This document shows, one piece after another, positions 1 to 8,772 of a stretch of DNA of 64,000 nucleotides. The notes under the pieces are model-generated. The model saw only the letters and a list, made by a program, of their open reading frames with translations, was not told the origin of the DNA and did no database searches. Made by a program: the position numbers and the translations under genes. How positions within the stretch are numbered: position 1 is the first letter of the stretch; every line of letters starts with the position of its first letter. Source of the stretch: Massiliimalia massiliensis (GTDB lineage Bacteria; Bacillota; Clostridia; Oscillospirales; Ruminococcaceae); assembly GCF_900155615.1 (NCBI RefSeq), contig NZ_FUHT01000003.1, forward strand, positions 620,001-684,000, written 5' to 3'.

Positions 1-718
1 GGATGGCCTCCTTGGTATCCTCTGCCGGGCGGGAAATGTCATACCCGTATTTTGCGGCCATGGCCTTTAATTCTTCCAGCGCACGGATTTGCTCAGAGAT
101 TTCCTCTCTCAGACGGATAGTAGGGCTGTCCATAATATCAAGGATCAGCTCTTTTTTGGCGGTTTTTTTCTGTTCGATGAGGTAGTCCACCCCGTAAAGC
201 GGAACCCGGCGGTAGTCGCCGATGATCCGTCCACGGCCGTAAGCATCCGGCAGGCCGGTGATAATCCCGGTGTGGCGGGCGAGCTTCATCTCATCTGTAT
301 ATGCGTCAAATACACCGTCATTATGTGTTTTGCGGTATTTAAAAATTTCCTTTACTTTTGCGTCTTCCTCAAAGCCATAGGCTTCCAGGGAGTTTTTCAC
401 CATCCGGTAGCCGCCGAATGGCATGACTGCGCGCTTTAAAGGCGCATCGGTCTGCAATCCCACAATGGTTTCCAGATCCTTATCGATATATCCGGCATCG
501 TGAGCAGAGATGGTAGAGATGGTGTCTGTTGAGATATCCAATACACCGTTATTCTCTCTCTCCTTCTGCATCAGGCCGCAAACTTCCCCCCAGAGCTTGC
601 GGGTTCTCTCTGTCGGACCAGCCAAAAAGCTTTCATCCCCGTCATACGGAGTATAGTTTTTGACAATAAAATCACGGGTATTGATTTCATCATTCCATAC
701 GCCTTCTTTGAATTTCAT
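1..718 (-). CDS. pflB: Pyruvate formate-lyase, N-terminal part (runs off the window)
   Basis: Converts pyruvate and CoA to acetyl-CoA and formate in anaerobic cytoplasm through a glycyl radical. The 239 visible residues begin MKFKEGVWNDEINTRDFI and contain the PFL N-terminal landmarks PFGGYRMV and GRGRIIGDYRRV. The Gly-radical loop and catalytic Cys pair lie beyond position 1. The start at 716-718 has a GGAGG Shine-Dalgarno 5 nt upstream and a near-consensus promoter 70-95 bp away. Family assignment is secure; the activase gene (pflA) would be expected outside the window. Confidence 0.95.
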   Translation of the reverse strand, partial: MKFKEGVWNDEINTRDFIVKNYTPYDGDESFLAGPTERTRKLWGEVCGLMQKERENNGVLDISTDTISTISAHDAGYIDKDLETIVGLQTDAPLKRAVMPFGGYRMVKNSLEAYGFEEDAKVKEIFKYRKTHNDGVFDAYTDEMKLARHTGIITGLPDAYGRGRIIGDYRRVPLYGVDYLIEQKKTAKKELILDIMDSPTIRLREEISEQIRALEELKAMAAKYGYDISRPAEDTKEAI

Positions 719-786
719 CGATGAGCCTCCTTAATCTTTCAGAAGTGTGAAACGGAATAAAATAGACTTTTTTTGTCCGCATTTAT

Positions 787-815
787 ATCTTATCATAACA
801 ATAGGAATTTGTCAA
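787..815 (-). promoter_or_regulatory. pflB promoter
   Basis: On the minus strand, TTGACA (810-815) and TAAGAT (787-792) are separated by exactly 17 bp, with transcription expected to start near 780, leaving a 60-nt leader to pflB. Confidence 0.75.
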
Positions 816-856
816 TAAAAACGCCTTCTTAATTTAGCATTCCGAAAAGGCAGAAA

Positions 857-898
857 AATATGTGACCGGCCAATCAATTTAGCACAGTCACATGATAA
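857..898 (-). terminator. Terminator of the dCMP deaminase gene
   Basis: Read on the minus strand, ATGTGAC pairs with GTCACAT across an 18-20-nt loop and is followed by ATTTTTC, immediately downstream of the stop codon at 911. Confidence 0.6.
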
Positions 899-910
899 AG
901 CGAGGTTAGG

Positions 911-1399
911 CTAATAACCCGATTCCCCGGTTAGGGAATCATCCTCCTCAATCCAGTTGTTCACATTGACCACCCGGAACTCCTCGGCGGTATCACGGAT
1001 AATTACAGTAGTAATTCCCGCGTTAATAATCAACCGTTTGCACATTGCGCAGGAATTGGTTCCCGGCACTAGCTTTTTGCTGACAGGGTCCAACCCGACC
1101 AGATAGAGGGTGGAACCGATCATTTGCTCTCTGCCTGCGGCAATAATTGCATTTGCTTCCGCATGGACAGAGCGGCAGAGCTCATACCGTTCGCCATGAG
1201 GAATTTCCAGGCTTTTCCGCATACAATACCCCAGATCGGAACAATTTTTCCGGCCTCTTGGCGCGCCGACATACCCGGTGGAGATGATGCTGTCGTTTTT
1301 TACAATAATTGCCCCAAAGCTTCGGCGCAGGCAGGTGCATCGCTCTGCAACGGTCTGTGCAATATCGAGGTAATAATTGATTTTGTCCTGACGTTTCAT
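911..1399 (-). CDS. Deoxycytidylate (dCMP) deaminase
   Basis: Zinc-dependent deaminase converting dCMP to dUMP for thymidylate synthesis. The 162-residue protein has the cytidine-deaminase zinc site HAEANAI (catalytic Glu) and the Cys pair SCAMC. The frame continues upstream, but the start at 1397-1399 is chosen because it has a GGTGG ribosome site and begins the conserved part (MKRQDKINYYLDIA). Similar in size to ComEB/dCMP deaminases of Bacillota. It is transcribed alone, diverging from ksgA. Confidence 0.9.
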   Translation of the reverse strand: MKRQDKINYYLDIAQTVAERCTCLRRSFGAIIVKNDSIISTGYVGAPRGRKNCSDLGYCMRKSLEIPHGERYELCRSVHAEANAIIAAGREQMIGSTLYLVGLDPVSKKLVPGTNSCAMCKRLIINAGITTVIIRDTAEEFRVVNVNNWIEEDDSLTGESGY

Positions 1400-1491
1400 T
1401 TTTCCACCAGCTTTCTTGTTATGGTATGCTTTTATTATACAGGATTCGACTTTAAAATTCAACCGAAACCGATGGAAGAAATGACCCGGTT

Positions 1492-1520
1492 TTGATTTCC
1501 GAAAGGTTCTATGGTACAAT
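1492..1520 (+). promoter_or_regulatory. ksgA-hemW promoter
   Basis: TTGATT (1492-1497) and TACAAT (1515-1520) with 17-bp spacing, about 75 bp upstream of the ksgA start. Confidence 0.7.
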
Positions 1521-1596
1521 AAGCTTAAACATGAGCTTACTGCCTGCAGCGGTGGAATACCGGCAGGAAAAATAATGAAAACAATGGAGAAAATAA

Positions 1597-2466
1597 ATGG
1601 AGCAGCTTTGTAATATTTCTGTAGTACGGGAAGTAATGGAACGGCATAATTTTCGGTTTTCCAAAGCCCTGGGGCAGAACTTTTTAATCAACCCGTCCGT
1701 TTGTCCGAGGATTGCGGAGGATGGCGTTCGGGACAGCGAGTACGGCGCAATCGAAATCGGCACCGGAGTTGGCGTGCTGACCAATGAGCTGGCGAAGCGG
1801 GCGAAAAAGGTAGTCGCCATTGAGATTGACGAGCGTCTGCTTCCCATCCTGGATGAGACGCTGGCAGAATACGATAATGTAGAAATCATCCATGCCGATG
1901 TGCTGAAGGTGGATTTAAACCGGCTGATCCGGGAGAGATTGGAGGGAATGGACGTCTGCGTCTGCGCCAATCTGCCCTATTATATTACCTCGCCGGTCAT
2001 TATGGCGCTGCTGGAGCAAAGGCTGCCGATCCGTTCCGTCACCGTTATGGTACAGAAGGAAGCAGCCCAGCGCCTGTGCGCGCAGGTTGGGACAAGGGAC
2101 TGCGGTGCGGTTACCTTTGCCGTGCGGTACTACAGCGAGCCAAAGCAGCTTTTTGCTGTTTCACGCGGCAGCTTCATGCCGGCACCTAATGTAGATTCTG
2201 CTGTCATCCGATTAGAGGTCAGGGAGCGGACGGATTTGGATGTAAGGGATGAGAGGTTTCTGTTCCGGGTAGTGAAAGCGGCGTTTTCCCAGCGAAGAAA
2301 AACACTGGCAAATCCTGTTTCCTCTATTCTGGGGCTGTCAAAGCAGAGGATTGGCGAGGTTCTGCAGGAGCTGGGGATCAAATCCACTGTCCGTGCGGAA
2401 GAGATGAAGTTTGAGGAATGGATTTTGTTGGCCAACCGCCTTTTTGAGGAAAAGGGCCATGAATAA
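1597..2466 (+). CDS. ksgA: 16S rRNA (adenine1518/1519-N6,N6)-dimethyltransferase
   Basis: KsgA/RsmA uses S-adenosylmethionine to dimethylate two adjacent adenines near the 3' end of 16S rRNA during 30S maturation. The 289-residue protein shows the family opening FSKALGQNFLI, the SAM-binding GTGVGVLT motif (about residues 53-60) and catalytic NLPYY (about 125-129), with the usual C-terminal helical domain. A GGAG-type ribosome site precedes the ATG. Its last codons overlap the hemW start by 8 bp, so the two are translationally coupled. Confidence 0.96.
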   Translation: MEQLCNISVVREVMERHNFRFSKALGQNFLINPSVCPRIAEDGVRDSEYGAIEIGTGVGVLTNELAKRAKKVVAIEIDERLLPILDETLAEYDNVEIIHADVLKVDLNRLIRERLEGMDVCVCANLPYYITSPVIMALLEQRLPIRSVTVMVQKEAAQRLCAQVGTRDCGAVTFAVRYYSEPKQLFAVSRGSFMPAPNVDSAVIRLEVRERTDLDVRDERFLFRVVKAAFSQRRKTLANPVSSILGLSKQRIGEVLQELGIKSTVRAEEMKFEEWILLANRLFEEKGHE

Positions 2467-3568
2467 GACGGGAATTTATATCCATATCCCTTTTTGCGAG
2501 GCGAAATGTCCCTACTGCGATTTCTATTCACTGCCGGCCGGAGCAGAGAAGCAGCGAACATATATCCGGGCGGTATGTAAAAACCTGGAGCAGTACCGGG
2601 GTATAGAAGCAGACACTCTCTATTTTGGCGGGGGAACGCCTTCAATCCTGCACCCGGAATATATTGCGGCTGTGATTAAGCAGGCGCGGGACTGTTTTTC
2701 ACTGCAGGGCGAAATTACCATGGAAGCCAACCCCTGCACTGTGACGCGGGAAAAACTAAGAGAATGGAAGCGCGCGGGTGTGAACCGTCTTTCCTTTGGG
2801 ATGCAGTCGGCCAATGAACAGGAGCAAAGGCTTTTGGGACGTCGCCACACGACAGGACAGGTGGTACAGGCAGTGAAACAGGCCAAGGAGACGGGTTTTG
2901 ATAATCTTTCAGTAGACCTGATGCTGGCGGTTCCCTGCCAGACCATCAGCTCGCTTCAGGAGAGCCTGGAACTGATCGACTCGCTGGAAATCCAGCATGT
3001 TTCCGCCTATCTGCTGAAAATCGAGGAAGGTACTCCGTTTGCCGGTTCGGGGATCATTTCCAAGCTCCCGGATGAGGATTTGACCTGTGATCTTTACCTG
3101 ACCGCCTGTCGGGAATTGGAAAAAATGGGATTTGCGCAGTATGAAATCTCCAATTTTGCACAACCGGGAAGAGAATGCCGCCATAATCTCAAATACTGGA
3201 TCGGCGGAGACTATCTTGGCTTCGGCCCGGCAGCGCATTCCTTCTATCGGGGGAAACGGTTTTATTACAAACGGGATTTGGAGGAATATATCAGAACACA
3301 GGGGCGTTTCCCGGAGACGGAAGAAGTTTCTGCCAGGAAATGGGAGGACTGCCTGATGCTCCGCCTGAGATTAATACAAGGCGTTGATATAGAAGCTTTT
3401 GGAAAACAGTTTGAGTTGGACACAAAGAGAATGAGCGCCCTTGCCGAACGTTACTGCAGAGCGGGTCTGATGGAAAAAAGGGGACGCTGTTTGTCCTTCA
3501 CCCCAAAGGGGTTTCTAGTCTCCAATACCGTGATTTTTTCCCTGCTGGAAGCATTGGAAAACAAATGA
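2459..3568 (+). CDS. hemW: HemW-type radical SAM protein (coproporphyrinogen oxidase-like)
   Basis: Radical SAM enzyme of the HemW group, thought to handle heme; often annotated as oxygen-independent coproporphyrinogen III oxidase. Within the first 25 residues it carries the CxxxCxxC cluster motif (FCEAKCPYCDF), followed by GGGTPS and the C-terminal HemW domain; length 369 residues is typical. The start is the ATG inside the ksgA stop region. HemW rather than HemN is likely because the N-terminal extension of HemN is absent. No other heme genes are nearby. Confidence 0.9.
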   Translation: MNKTGIYIHIPFCEAKCPYCDFYSLPAGAEKQRTYIRAVCKNLEQYRGIEADTLYFGGGTPSILHPEYIAAVIKQARDCFSLQGEITMEANPCTVTREKLREWKRAGVNRLSFGMQSANEQEQRLLGRRHTTGQVVQAVKQAKETGFDNLSVDLMLAVPCQTISSLQESLELIDSLEIQHVSAYLLKIEEGTPFAGSGIISKLPDEDLTCDLYLTACRELEKMGFAQYEISNFAQPGRECRHNLKYWIGGDYLGFGPAAHSFYRGKRFYYKRDLEEYIRTQGRFPETEEVSARKWEDCLMLRLRLIQGVDIEAFGKQFELDTKRMSALAERYCRAGLMEKRGRCLSFTPKGFLVSNTVIFSLLEALENK

Positions 3569-3681
3569 AAAATCGCTCATTTTTTCTTCACAATTTACAC
3601 ACAAATCATATCTAAATTGTATAGTTTGGAAAGTGAGAAACCCTGTTTTTTACACAAAAGATAGAAAGTGATTTGAGCGTG

Positions 3682-3710
3682 TTGACACCGCGTTTTATCG
3701 GGTGTATTAT
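3682..3710 (+). promoter_or_regulatory. Strong orphan promoter
   Basis: TTGACA (3682-3687), 17 bp, TATTAT (3705-3710). No gene follows on this strand before a terminator at 3761-3788. Confidence 0.65.
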
Positions 3711-3716
3711 TAAATT

Positions 3717-3788
3717 AAGCTAATAATTTTTTTAAAGTTTTTTCATATAAATTCTTTTCTGGAGCAGGTTTTCCTGCTCCCTTTTTTT
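3717..3788 (+). ncRNA. Putative ~70-nt small RNA between hemW and an ABC gene
   Basis: A consensus promoter ending at 3710 and an intrinsic terminator at 3761-3788 (GGAGCAGG/CCTGCTCC stem, seven Ts) delimit a short, very A/T-rich transcript with no open frame. The terminator alone could instead serve hemW, and the promoter could be cryptic. No known RNA family is recognised. Confidence 0.4.
3761..3788 (+). terminator. Intrinsic terminator
   Basis: Stem GGAGCAGG/CCTGCTCC with TTTT loop, followed by CTTTTTTT. It points along the plus strand; the opposite direction has no clean U-run. Confidence 0.75.
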
Positions 3789-3796
3789 CGTGATTT

Positions 3797-4516
3797 TTAG
3801 GAGGGAAGCGACTCGTACTTTTGCATCCTGTCAGCGCTGACCCTGCCGTTTTTGATCTTGATTTTCCGGTTGGTTTTTGAGGCGATGGCCGGGTCATGGG
3901 TGATTAGAATGATGGTCTTTCCCTCCTGGTTGAGGGAGGTAAGGATAGAAAGGATTTCCTGCCCGGAGGCTGAATCAAGATTCCCGGTAGGCTCATCCGC
4001 AAGGACAATTTCTGGATTTGCTGCAATCGCCCTTGCAATGGCGACGCGTTGCTGCTGTCCGCCGGACATTTGGCTGGGCTTATGGGTCATCCTGGTTTCC
4101 AGTCCTACAGAGCAGAGCGCCTTTTCTGCCAGCTCCCTGCGTTTTCGCTTGGCAAGGCCGCGATAGGTAAGGGGGAGCTCCACGTTTTCCAGTGCGTTCA
4201 GGCTGGGAATGAGGTTAAAGCCCTGAAATACAAACCCGATTTTTTCGTTTCTGATTTCGGAAAGCTGGCGGTCGGTCAGGGTGGTGACGTCGATCCCGTC
4301 AAGCAGGTATGTTCCTTCGGCCGGCAAATCCAGGCAGCCGAGCAGGTTCATCAGGGTGGATTTGCCGGAGCCGGACATCCCGGTTACTGCGACAAATTCC
4401 CCCTGCCCAATCGAAAGGCTGATTCCGTCCAGCGCACGAATTTCGCTTTCACCGGAGCGGTACCGTTTGACAATGTTCGACAGAGATATCAGCTCTTTCA
4501 AAATAACAACTCCCAT
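3797..4516 (-). CDS. MacB/LolD-type ABC transporter ATPase, without a permease gene
   Basis: ATP-binding subunit of the MacB/YknY/LolD group, which energises export or mechanotransmission through an FtsX-like permease. The 239-residue protein has Walker A (TGMSGSGKST, about residues 45-54), signature MSGGQQQR and Walker B VLADEPTGNLDS, and the final H of THD. Usual length. The partner permease, normally adjacent, is absent: flanking genes are hemW and an ABC-F gene, both on the other strand. Substrate cannot be inferred. Confidence 0.85.
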   Translation of the reverse strand: MGVVILKELISLSNIVKRYRSGESEIRALDGISLSIGQGEFVAVTGMSGSGKSTLMNLLGCLDLPAEGTYLLDGIDVTTLTDRQLSEIRNEKIGFVFQGFNLIPSLNALENVELPLTYRGLAKRKRRELAEKALCSVGLETRMTHKPSQMSGGQQQRVAIARAIAANPEIVLADEPTGNLDSASGQEILSILTSLNQEGKTIILITHDPAIASKTNRKIKIKNGRVSADRMQKYESLPS

Positions 4517-4628
4517 TTCAAATCAAATCAAAGTTATTTTGCTCAGAAACTTGTAAAAAATCAACTTTTCTTATAAAATAAAAAATGGAAGAAAAAAGGA
4601 AGAATATGCCCCGCATAGGAGAAAGAAA

Positions 4629-6536
4629 ATGGTTTTGACTTTAAAGGACGTCACCAAAAGTTTTGGAGAACGTGTAATCTTAGATCATATTAATTTAACA
4701 ATTGAACAGAAGGACCGAATCGGCTTGATCGGCGTGAACGGCGCCGGGAAAACAACCCTGTTAAACCTGATTGCCGAACATACTGATTTTGACCAGGGAG
4801 ACATTTTTATCGAAAAGGGCGTTCAGATCGGTTATCTCAGACAGAACACCGGACTGGATCGGGACGGCAGCATCTATGGGGAGATGCTGAAGGTTTTTGC
4901 GCCTTTAAAAGAAACCGAGGAAAAGCTGCGCGAATTGGAACGGCGGATCGCATTATGCGGCCATGATTCGGAAGAATATGCGGAGCTGACGGAAGAATAC
5001 GGAAAACTCTCCGCCTATTTTGAAGCAAAAGACGGGTATCATATTGACGTCAAAATTAAAATGGTTTTGACCGGGATGGGCTTTGCGGATAAATCCTACA
5101 GTACCAATATCGCCACCCTTTCCGGCGGTGAGAAAACCCGGCTCGCGCTGGCGCAGCTCCTTTTGGAGGAGCCGGATCTTTTGATTTTGGACGAGCCGAC
5201 AAACCATTTGGACTTTAGGACATTGCTGTGGCTGGAGGATTATCTCAGCGAATATAAGGGAGCCTTGCTGGTCGTGTCCCATGACCGGTATTTTCTGGAT
5301 AAAATGGTGCAGAAGGTCTGGGAGGTCGCGCAGCAAAGGGTATATACCTATAACGGGAACTATACCAAATACAAGCAGCTTAAGGCGGAACGGATTGCAA
5401 GGGAGAAAAAGGAATACGAGCAGCAGCAGAACAAGATCGCTTCCATGATGGAATACGCAGAAAAGAATATTGTGCGCGCCTCAACCTCCAACAGCGCGAA
5501 AAGCAGGCTCCATCAGATTGCGAATATGGAAATTCTGGAAGCACCGCAGGAATACGAGAAAACGCCGAAATTTTCTTTTACCTTTGACCGCGCCTCCGGG
5601 AGAGACGTCCTCTTTGCGGATGATGTCGTGCTCCGGGTTGGCAGGGAGCAGAAAAAGCTTTGCGGGCCTGTCAGCCTTGAAGTGAAGCGCGGGGAGAAAA
5701 TTGCACTGATCGGGCGCAACGGAATTGGAAAATCGACGATGCTCAAGACTCTTCTAGGTTTAAATCCGGAAAGCTCCGGGGATATTACCTGGGGCAAGGG
5801 CGTCACTACCTCGTTCTACGAGCAGGAAAACCAGAACCTGAATTTTGAGAATACTGTGCTGGAAGAGCTTTGGGAGCGGTTTCCAAACCTGCCGGAGTTC
5901 AAGGTGCGGTCTGTTTTGGGACAGATGCTGATCACTGGCGAAAATGTCTATAAGAAAATCAACGTCATCAGCGGCGGCGAACGGGCGAGACTCAGCTTTG
6001 CCATCATGGTGAGCGAGCACAGCAATACCCTGCTCTTTGACGAGCCGACCAACCACCTGGACCTTGCCAGTAAGGAAGCTTTGGAAAAGGCACTGCGGGA
6101 ATTTGAGGGCACGCTTATTTTTGTTTCCCATGACCGGTATTTCCTCAATACCATTCCAACTAAAATTATGGATATGACAGAAGACGGAATTCAGATTTAT
6201 GACGGCGGCTTTGATTATTACCTGGAGAAAACGAGATTATCCTCAGCACAGGCGGCGGAAAAGCAGGAGACGACTCAGAAAAAGTCAGGCGGGCAGGGTT
6301 ATTACCGCTCAAAGCAGCAGCGCGCACTGGAAGCAAAGCGCCGCAGCCGGATTGTCCAGCTTGAAAAGCTGATGGAGGCTTGCGACAGGGAGACACAGCA
6401 GCTTGAACAGGAAATCGCAGATCCGCAGCTCGCCGCGGATTATACGCTGCTGGCTGAAAAATGCGCACGTCTGGAAGAGATCAAGGGAGAAGCGGATCAT
6501 TATATGGAAGAGTGGCTGGGCCTGCAGGAGGATTGA
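4629..6536 (+). CDS. ABC-F family ATPase (Uup/EttA-like)
   Basis: Soluble twin-ATPase protein of the ABC-F family, which acts on the ribosome (translation factor or antibiotic-target protection), not in transport. Two nucleotide-binding domains are visible: Walker A GVNGAGKTT with LSGGEKTR and DEPTNHLD in the first half, then GRNGIGKST, ISGGERAR and DEPTNHLD in the second, joined by the charged linker of the family. The last ~80 residues are a predicted coiled coil like that of Uup. 635 residues. ATG with an AGGA site upstream. It could be a housekeeping Uup or a resistance-type member; sequence alone does not decide. Confidence 0.9.
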   Translation: MVLTLKDVTKSFGERVILDHINLTIEQKDRIGLIGVNGAGKTTLLNLIAEHTDFDQGDIFIEKGVQIGYLRQNTGLDRDGSIYGEMLKVFAPLKETEEKLRELERRIALCGHDSEEYAELTEEYGKLSAYFEAKDGYHIDVKIKMVLTGMGFADKSYSTNIATLSGGEKTRLALAQLLLEEPDLLILDEPTNHLDFRTLLWLEDYLSEYKGALLVVSHDRYFLDKMVQKVWEVAQQRVYTYNGNYTKYKQLKAERIAREKKEYEQQQNKIASMMEYAEKNIVRASTSNSAKSRLHQIANMEILEAPQEYEKTPKFSFTFDRASGRDVLFADDVVLRVGREQKKLCGPVSLEVKRGEKIALIGRNGIGKSTMLKTLLGLNPESSGDITWGKGVTTSFYEQENQNLNFENTVLEELWERFPNLPEFKVRSVLGQMLITGENVYKKINVISGGERARLSFAIMVSEHSNTLLFDEPTNHLDLASKEALEKALREFEGTLIFVSHDRYFLNTIPTKIMDMTEDGIQIYDGGFDYYLEKTRLSSAQAAEKQETTQKKSGGQGYYRSKQQRALEAKRRSRIVQLEKLMEACDRETQQLEQEIADPQLAADYTLLAEKCARLEEIKGEADHYMEEWLGLQED

Positions 6537-6572
6537 GTAAACCCCGCCTTCCAAAAGGAGTGATAACAGCCA

Positions 6573-7688
6573 ATGCTGGAACGGTTACAGGAAAATACCA
6601 GTGTCTGGGAACGCCTGAAAGGGATGGATAAGCCGATTGTACTTTATGGAATGGGTGACGGGGCGCTGAAAATCATGGCGGCATTCAAAAAATTTGGGAT
6701 TCCGCTTGCCGGAATTTTCGCAAGCGATGAATTTGTCCGCGGGCACTCCTTTGAGGGCTACCCGGTAAGAACCTTCTCTCAGACGAAGGAGCTGCTCGGA
6801 GATTTTTTTATTGTCCTTGCATTCGGCACTTTTCGCGAGCCTTTGTTAAGCTATCTTTACCAGCTCAGTGAGAATTATGGGATGGCTGCGCCGGATGTGC
6901 CGGTGATCCCTGACGCGCCGCTTTCCTCCTGGTGTGAGGAGCCGGGCAGTATTTTTGACCTGGAGTATATTCGGACCCATGAAAATGAGCTGGACCAGGT
7001 TTACGCCCTGCTGAGTGATGAGCTCTCGCGGAAAACCTTTCTCAATGTGCTGGATTTCAAAATCAGCGGAAAGCTTTCTTACCTAAAAGAGATCACCTCG
7101 CCGGTCAGCGAGGTATATAACTCGATCATCCGGCCGCGTGAAACAGACGATTATATTGATCTTGGGGCATATACCGGTGACACAGTTGAGGGATTTTTAA
7201 AGGCTGCCGGAGGCAGATGCAGCAGTATTTTAGCGATGGAGCCGGATCGGAAAACCTTTCTAAAACTGAAAAAACGGATTGAAGCGCTGGGATTAACGAA
7301 TATTACAGCGATAAATGCGGGAAGCTATGACCGGAAAGGGACGCTTTTATTTGATGCCCGGGCTGGAAGGAATTCGTCCTTTCAGGGAGAAACGGGAACG
7401 CCTGTCCGGGTTTACAGCGTTGACGAGCTGCTGGGCGGAAAGCCTGCCAGTGTGATTAAGCTGGATGTTGAGGGCGCGGAGGAAAAAAGCCTGATGGGAT
7501 GCCGGAACACGATCCAAAATTTTCATCCAAGGCTGATGGTGTCCGCATATCATCGGAACAGTGACCTTTTCAGACTGCCGCTGCTGGTTCATTCGATCTA
7601 TCCAGAATATCGGGTTTATCTGCGGCATCACCCATATATTCCGGCGTGGGAGACAAATTTTTATTTTTCCGCTCCGGAATTCACTTGA
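6573..7688 (+). CDS. FkbM-family SAM-dependent methyltransferase
   Basis: 371 residues. The C-terminal half is an FkbM methyltransferase domain: DLGAYTGDTVEGF binds SAM, EPDRKTFLKLKKR follows, and IKLDVEGAE is the FkbM signature. The N-terminal ~130 residues resemble a nucleotide-binding fold (VLYGMGDGALKIMAAF) seen in sugar-modifying FkbM fusions. FkbM enzymes O-methylate sugars or natural products; the acceptor is unknown. It follows the ABC-F gene by 36 bp with an AAAAGGAG site and may be cotranscribed. Confidence 0.8.
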   Translation: MLERLQENTSVWERLKGMDKPIVLYGMGDGALKIMAAFKKFGIPLAGIFASDEFVRGHSFEGYPVRTFSQTKELLGDFFIVLAFGTFREPLLSYLYQLSENYGMAAPDVPVIPDAPLSSWCEEPGSIFDLEYIRTHENELDQVYALLSDELSRKTFLNVLDFKISGKLSYLKEITSPVSEVYNSIIRPRETDDYIDLGAYTGDTVEGFLKAAGGRCSSILAMEPDRKTFLKLKKRIEALGLTNITAINAGSYDRKGTLLFDARAGRNSSFQGETGTPVRVYSVDELLGGKPASVIKLDVEGAEEKSLMGCRNTIQNFHPRLMVSAYHRNSDLFRLPLLVHSIYPEYRVYLRHHPYIPAWETNFYFSAPEFT

Positions 7689-7747
7689 CAAATAATACCA
7701 AAAGCGTATAATTAAGAAAAAGGTTCCGAGAAAAGGAGATGTTTGAT

Positions 7748-8521
7748 ATGGCAATGGATTTGACGCTTTTATACCATGTTTCTTATGGCTTGTATGTGGT
7801 GGCCGCCAAGGATGGAGATCATGCCAATGGCTGCATTATTAACACTTGCATGCAGATCACCAGCGAGAACCCAATTTTTGCAATCAGCATGAATAAGGAC
7901 AACTATACTTATGATTTGATCAAAAAAGAAAAGAGATTTGTCCTCTCCATTTTGTCGGAGCAGACTGATCCGGCTGTAATTTCCGCCTTTGGCTTTTTCA
8001 GCGGCCGGGATCGGAATAAGTTTGAGGGCTTTCGCTATTCTGTCAGGGAGGACGGACTGCCTGTCCTCGAAGAGAATGTCTGTGCGACTCTGGTATTAGA
8101 TGTTCTGGATATGACGGACATGGAAACCCATGTTGTCTTCTATGGGCGGCTCACCGATCTTTTGGAGGGCACTGCTAAAACGCCGATGACCTATAGTTAT
8201 TATCATAAGGTGATTAAGGGAAAAGCACCAAAAAATGCGCCTACCTATCAGGCTGATACAGGTGCAAAGACTGCGGCAAGGTACATCTGCGATGTATGCG
8301 GATATGTGTATGAGGGTGAAACCCTGCCGGAAGATTATGTATGCCCGGTTTGCGGTGTAGATGCGAGCCATTTTCATCGGGAGGAACCGGCTGCAGAAGA
8401 AGGAAAGCCGTCCCGGTATGTCTGTGATATCTGCGGATATGTGTACGAAGGGGAGGCCCTGCCGGAAAATTATGTCTGTCCGGTCTGCGGCGTGGACGCA
8501 AGTCATTTCCGTTCAGAATAA
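7748..8521 (+). CDS. Flavin reductase fused to two rubredoxin-like domains (Hrb-like)
   Basis: Residues 1 to about 165 form a flavin-reductase (FMN-binding split barrel) domain, as in high-molecular-weight rubredoxin and the flavoredoxin family. Two near-identical iron-sulfur domains follow at about 178-213 and 221-257; each has CxxCGYVYEG and a second CPVCGV pair. Only 14 residues separate the two Cys pairs, so these resemble the short rubredoxin of rubrerythrin rather than classic rubredoxin. Likely NAD(P)H- or flavin-linked electron donor for oxygen or peroxide reduction. The start at 7748 is chosen over an in-frame ATG at 7739 because the AAAGGAG site abuts the latter. Confidence 0.85.
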   Translation: MAMDLTLLYHVSYGLYVVAAKDGDHANGCIINTCMQITSENPIFAISMNKDNYTYDLIKKEKRFVLSILSEQTDPAVISAFGFFSGRDRNKFEGFRYSVREDGLPVLEENVCATLVLDVLDMTDMETHVVFYGRLTDLLEGTAKTPMTYSYYHKVIKGKAPKNAPTYQADTGAKTAARYICDVCGYVYEGETLPEDYVCPVCGVDASHFHREEPAAEEGKPSRYVCDICGYVYEGEALPENYVCPVCGVDASHFRSE

Positions 8522-8772
8522 TATGTGTGTAGCTATTGGCCTGTCATGGAAAATTCTGTGGCAGGCTTTGTCTTTTTGCAGCTTACTTTGTGATATCCCG
8601 CTTAAAAAAGGAAAGAATACCAGTCAGAATCGATTTTACCAAAACTACCCGAAAAATTTTACATAGATTTTTCATAACTGACCTTTACAGCTTTCTTTTG
8701 TCAATGATATAATATATACTGACTTGAATTGTGCAATTTTAACCCTTTGTTAAGTTAGGATGGAGGAACAAT
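8522..8772 (+). other. Intergenic: terminator and Na/Pi symporter promoter
   Basis: Contains a weak hairpin (8537-8567; CCTG/CAGG based) followed by TTTGTCTTTTT, likely ending the flavoprotein transcript. A promoter-like TTTACA-N18-TATAAT lies upstream of the next gene (near 8685-8715). No further gene seen. Confidence 0.5.
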
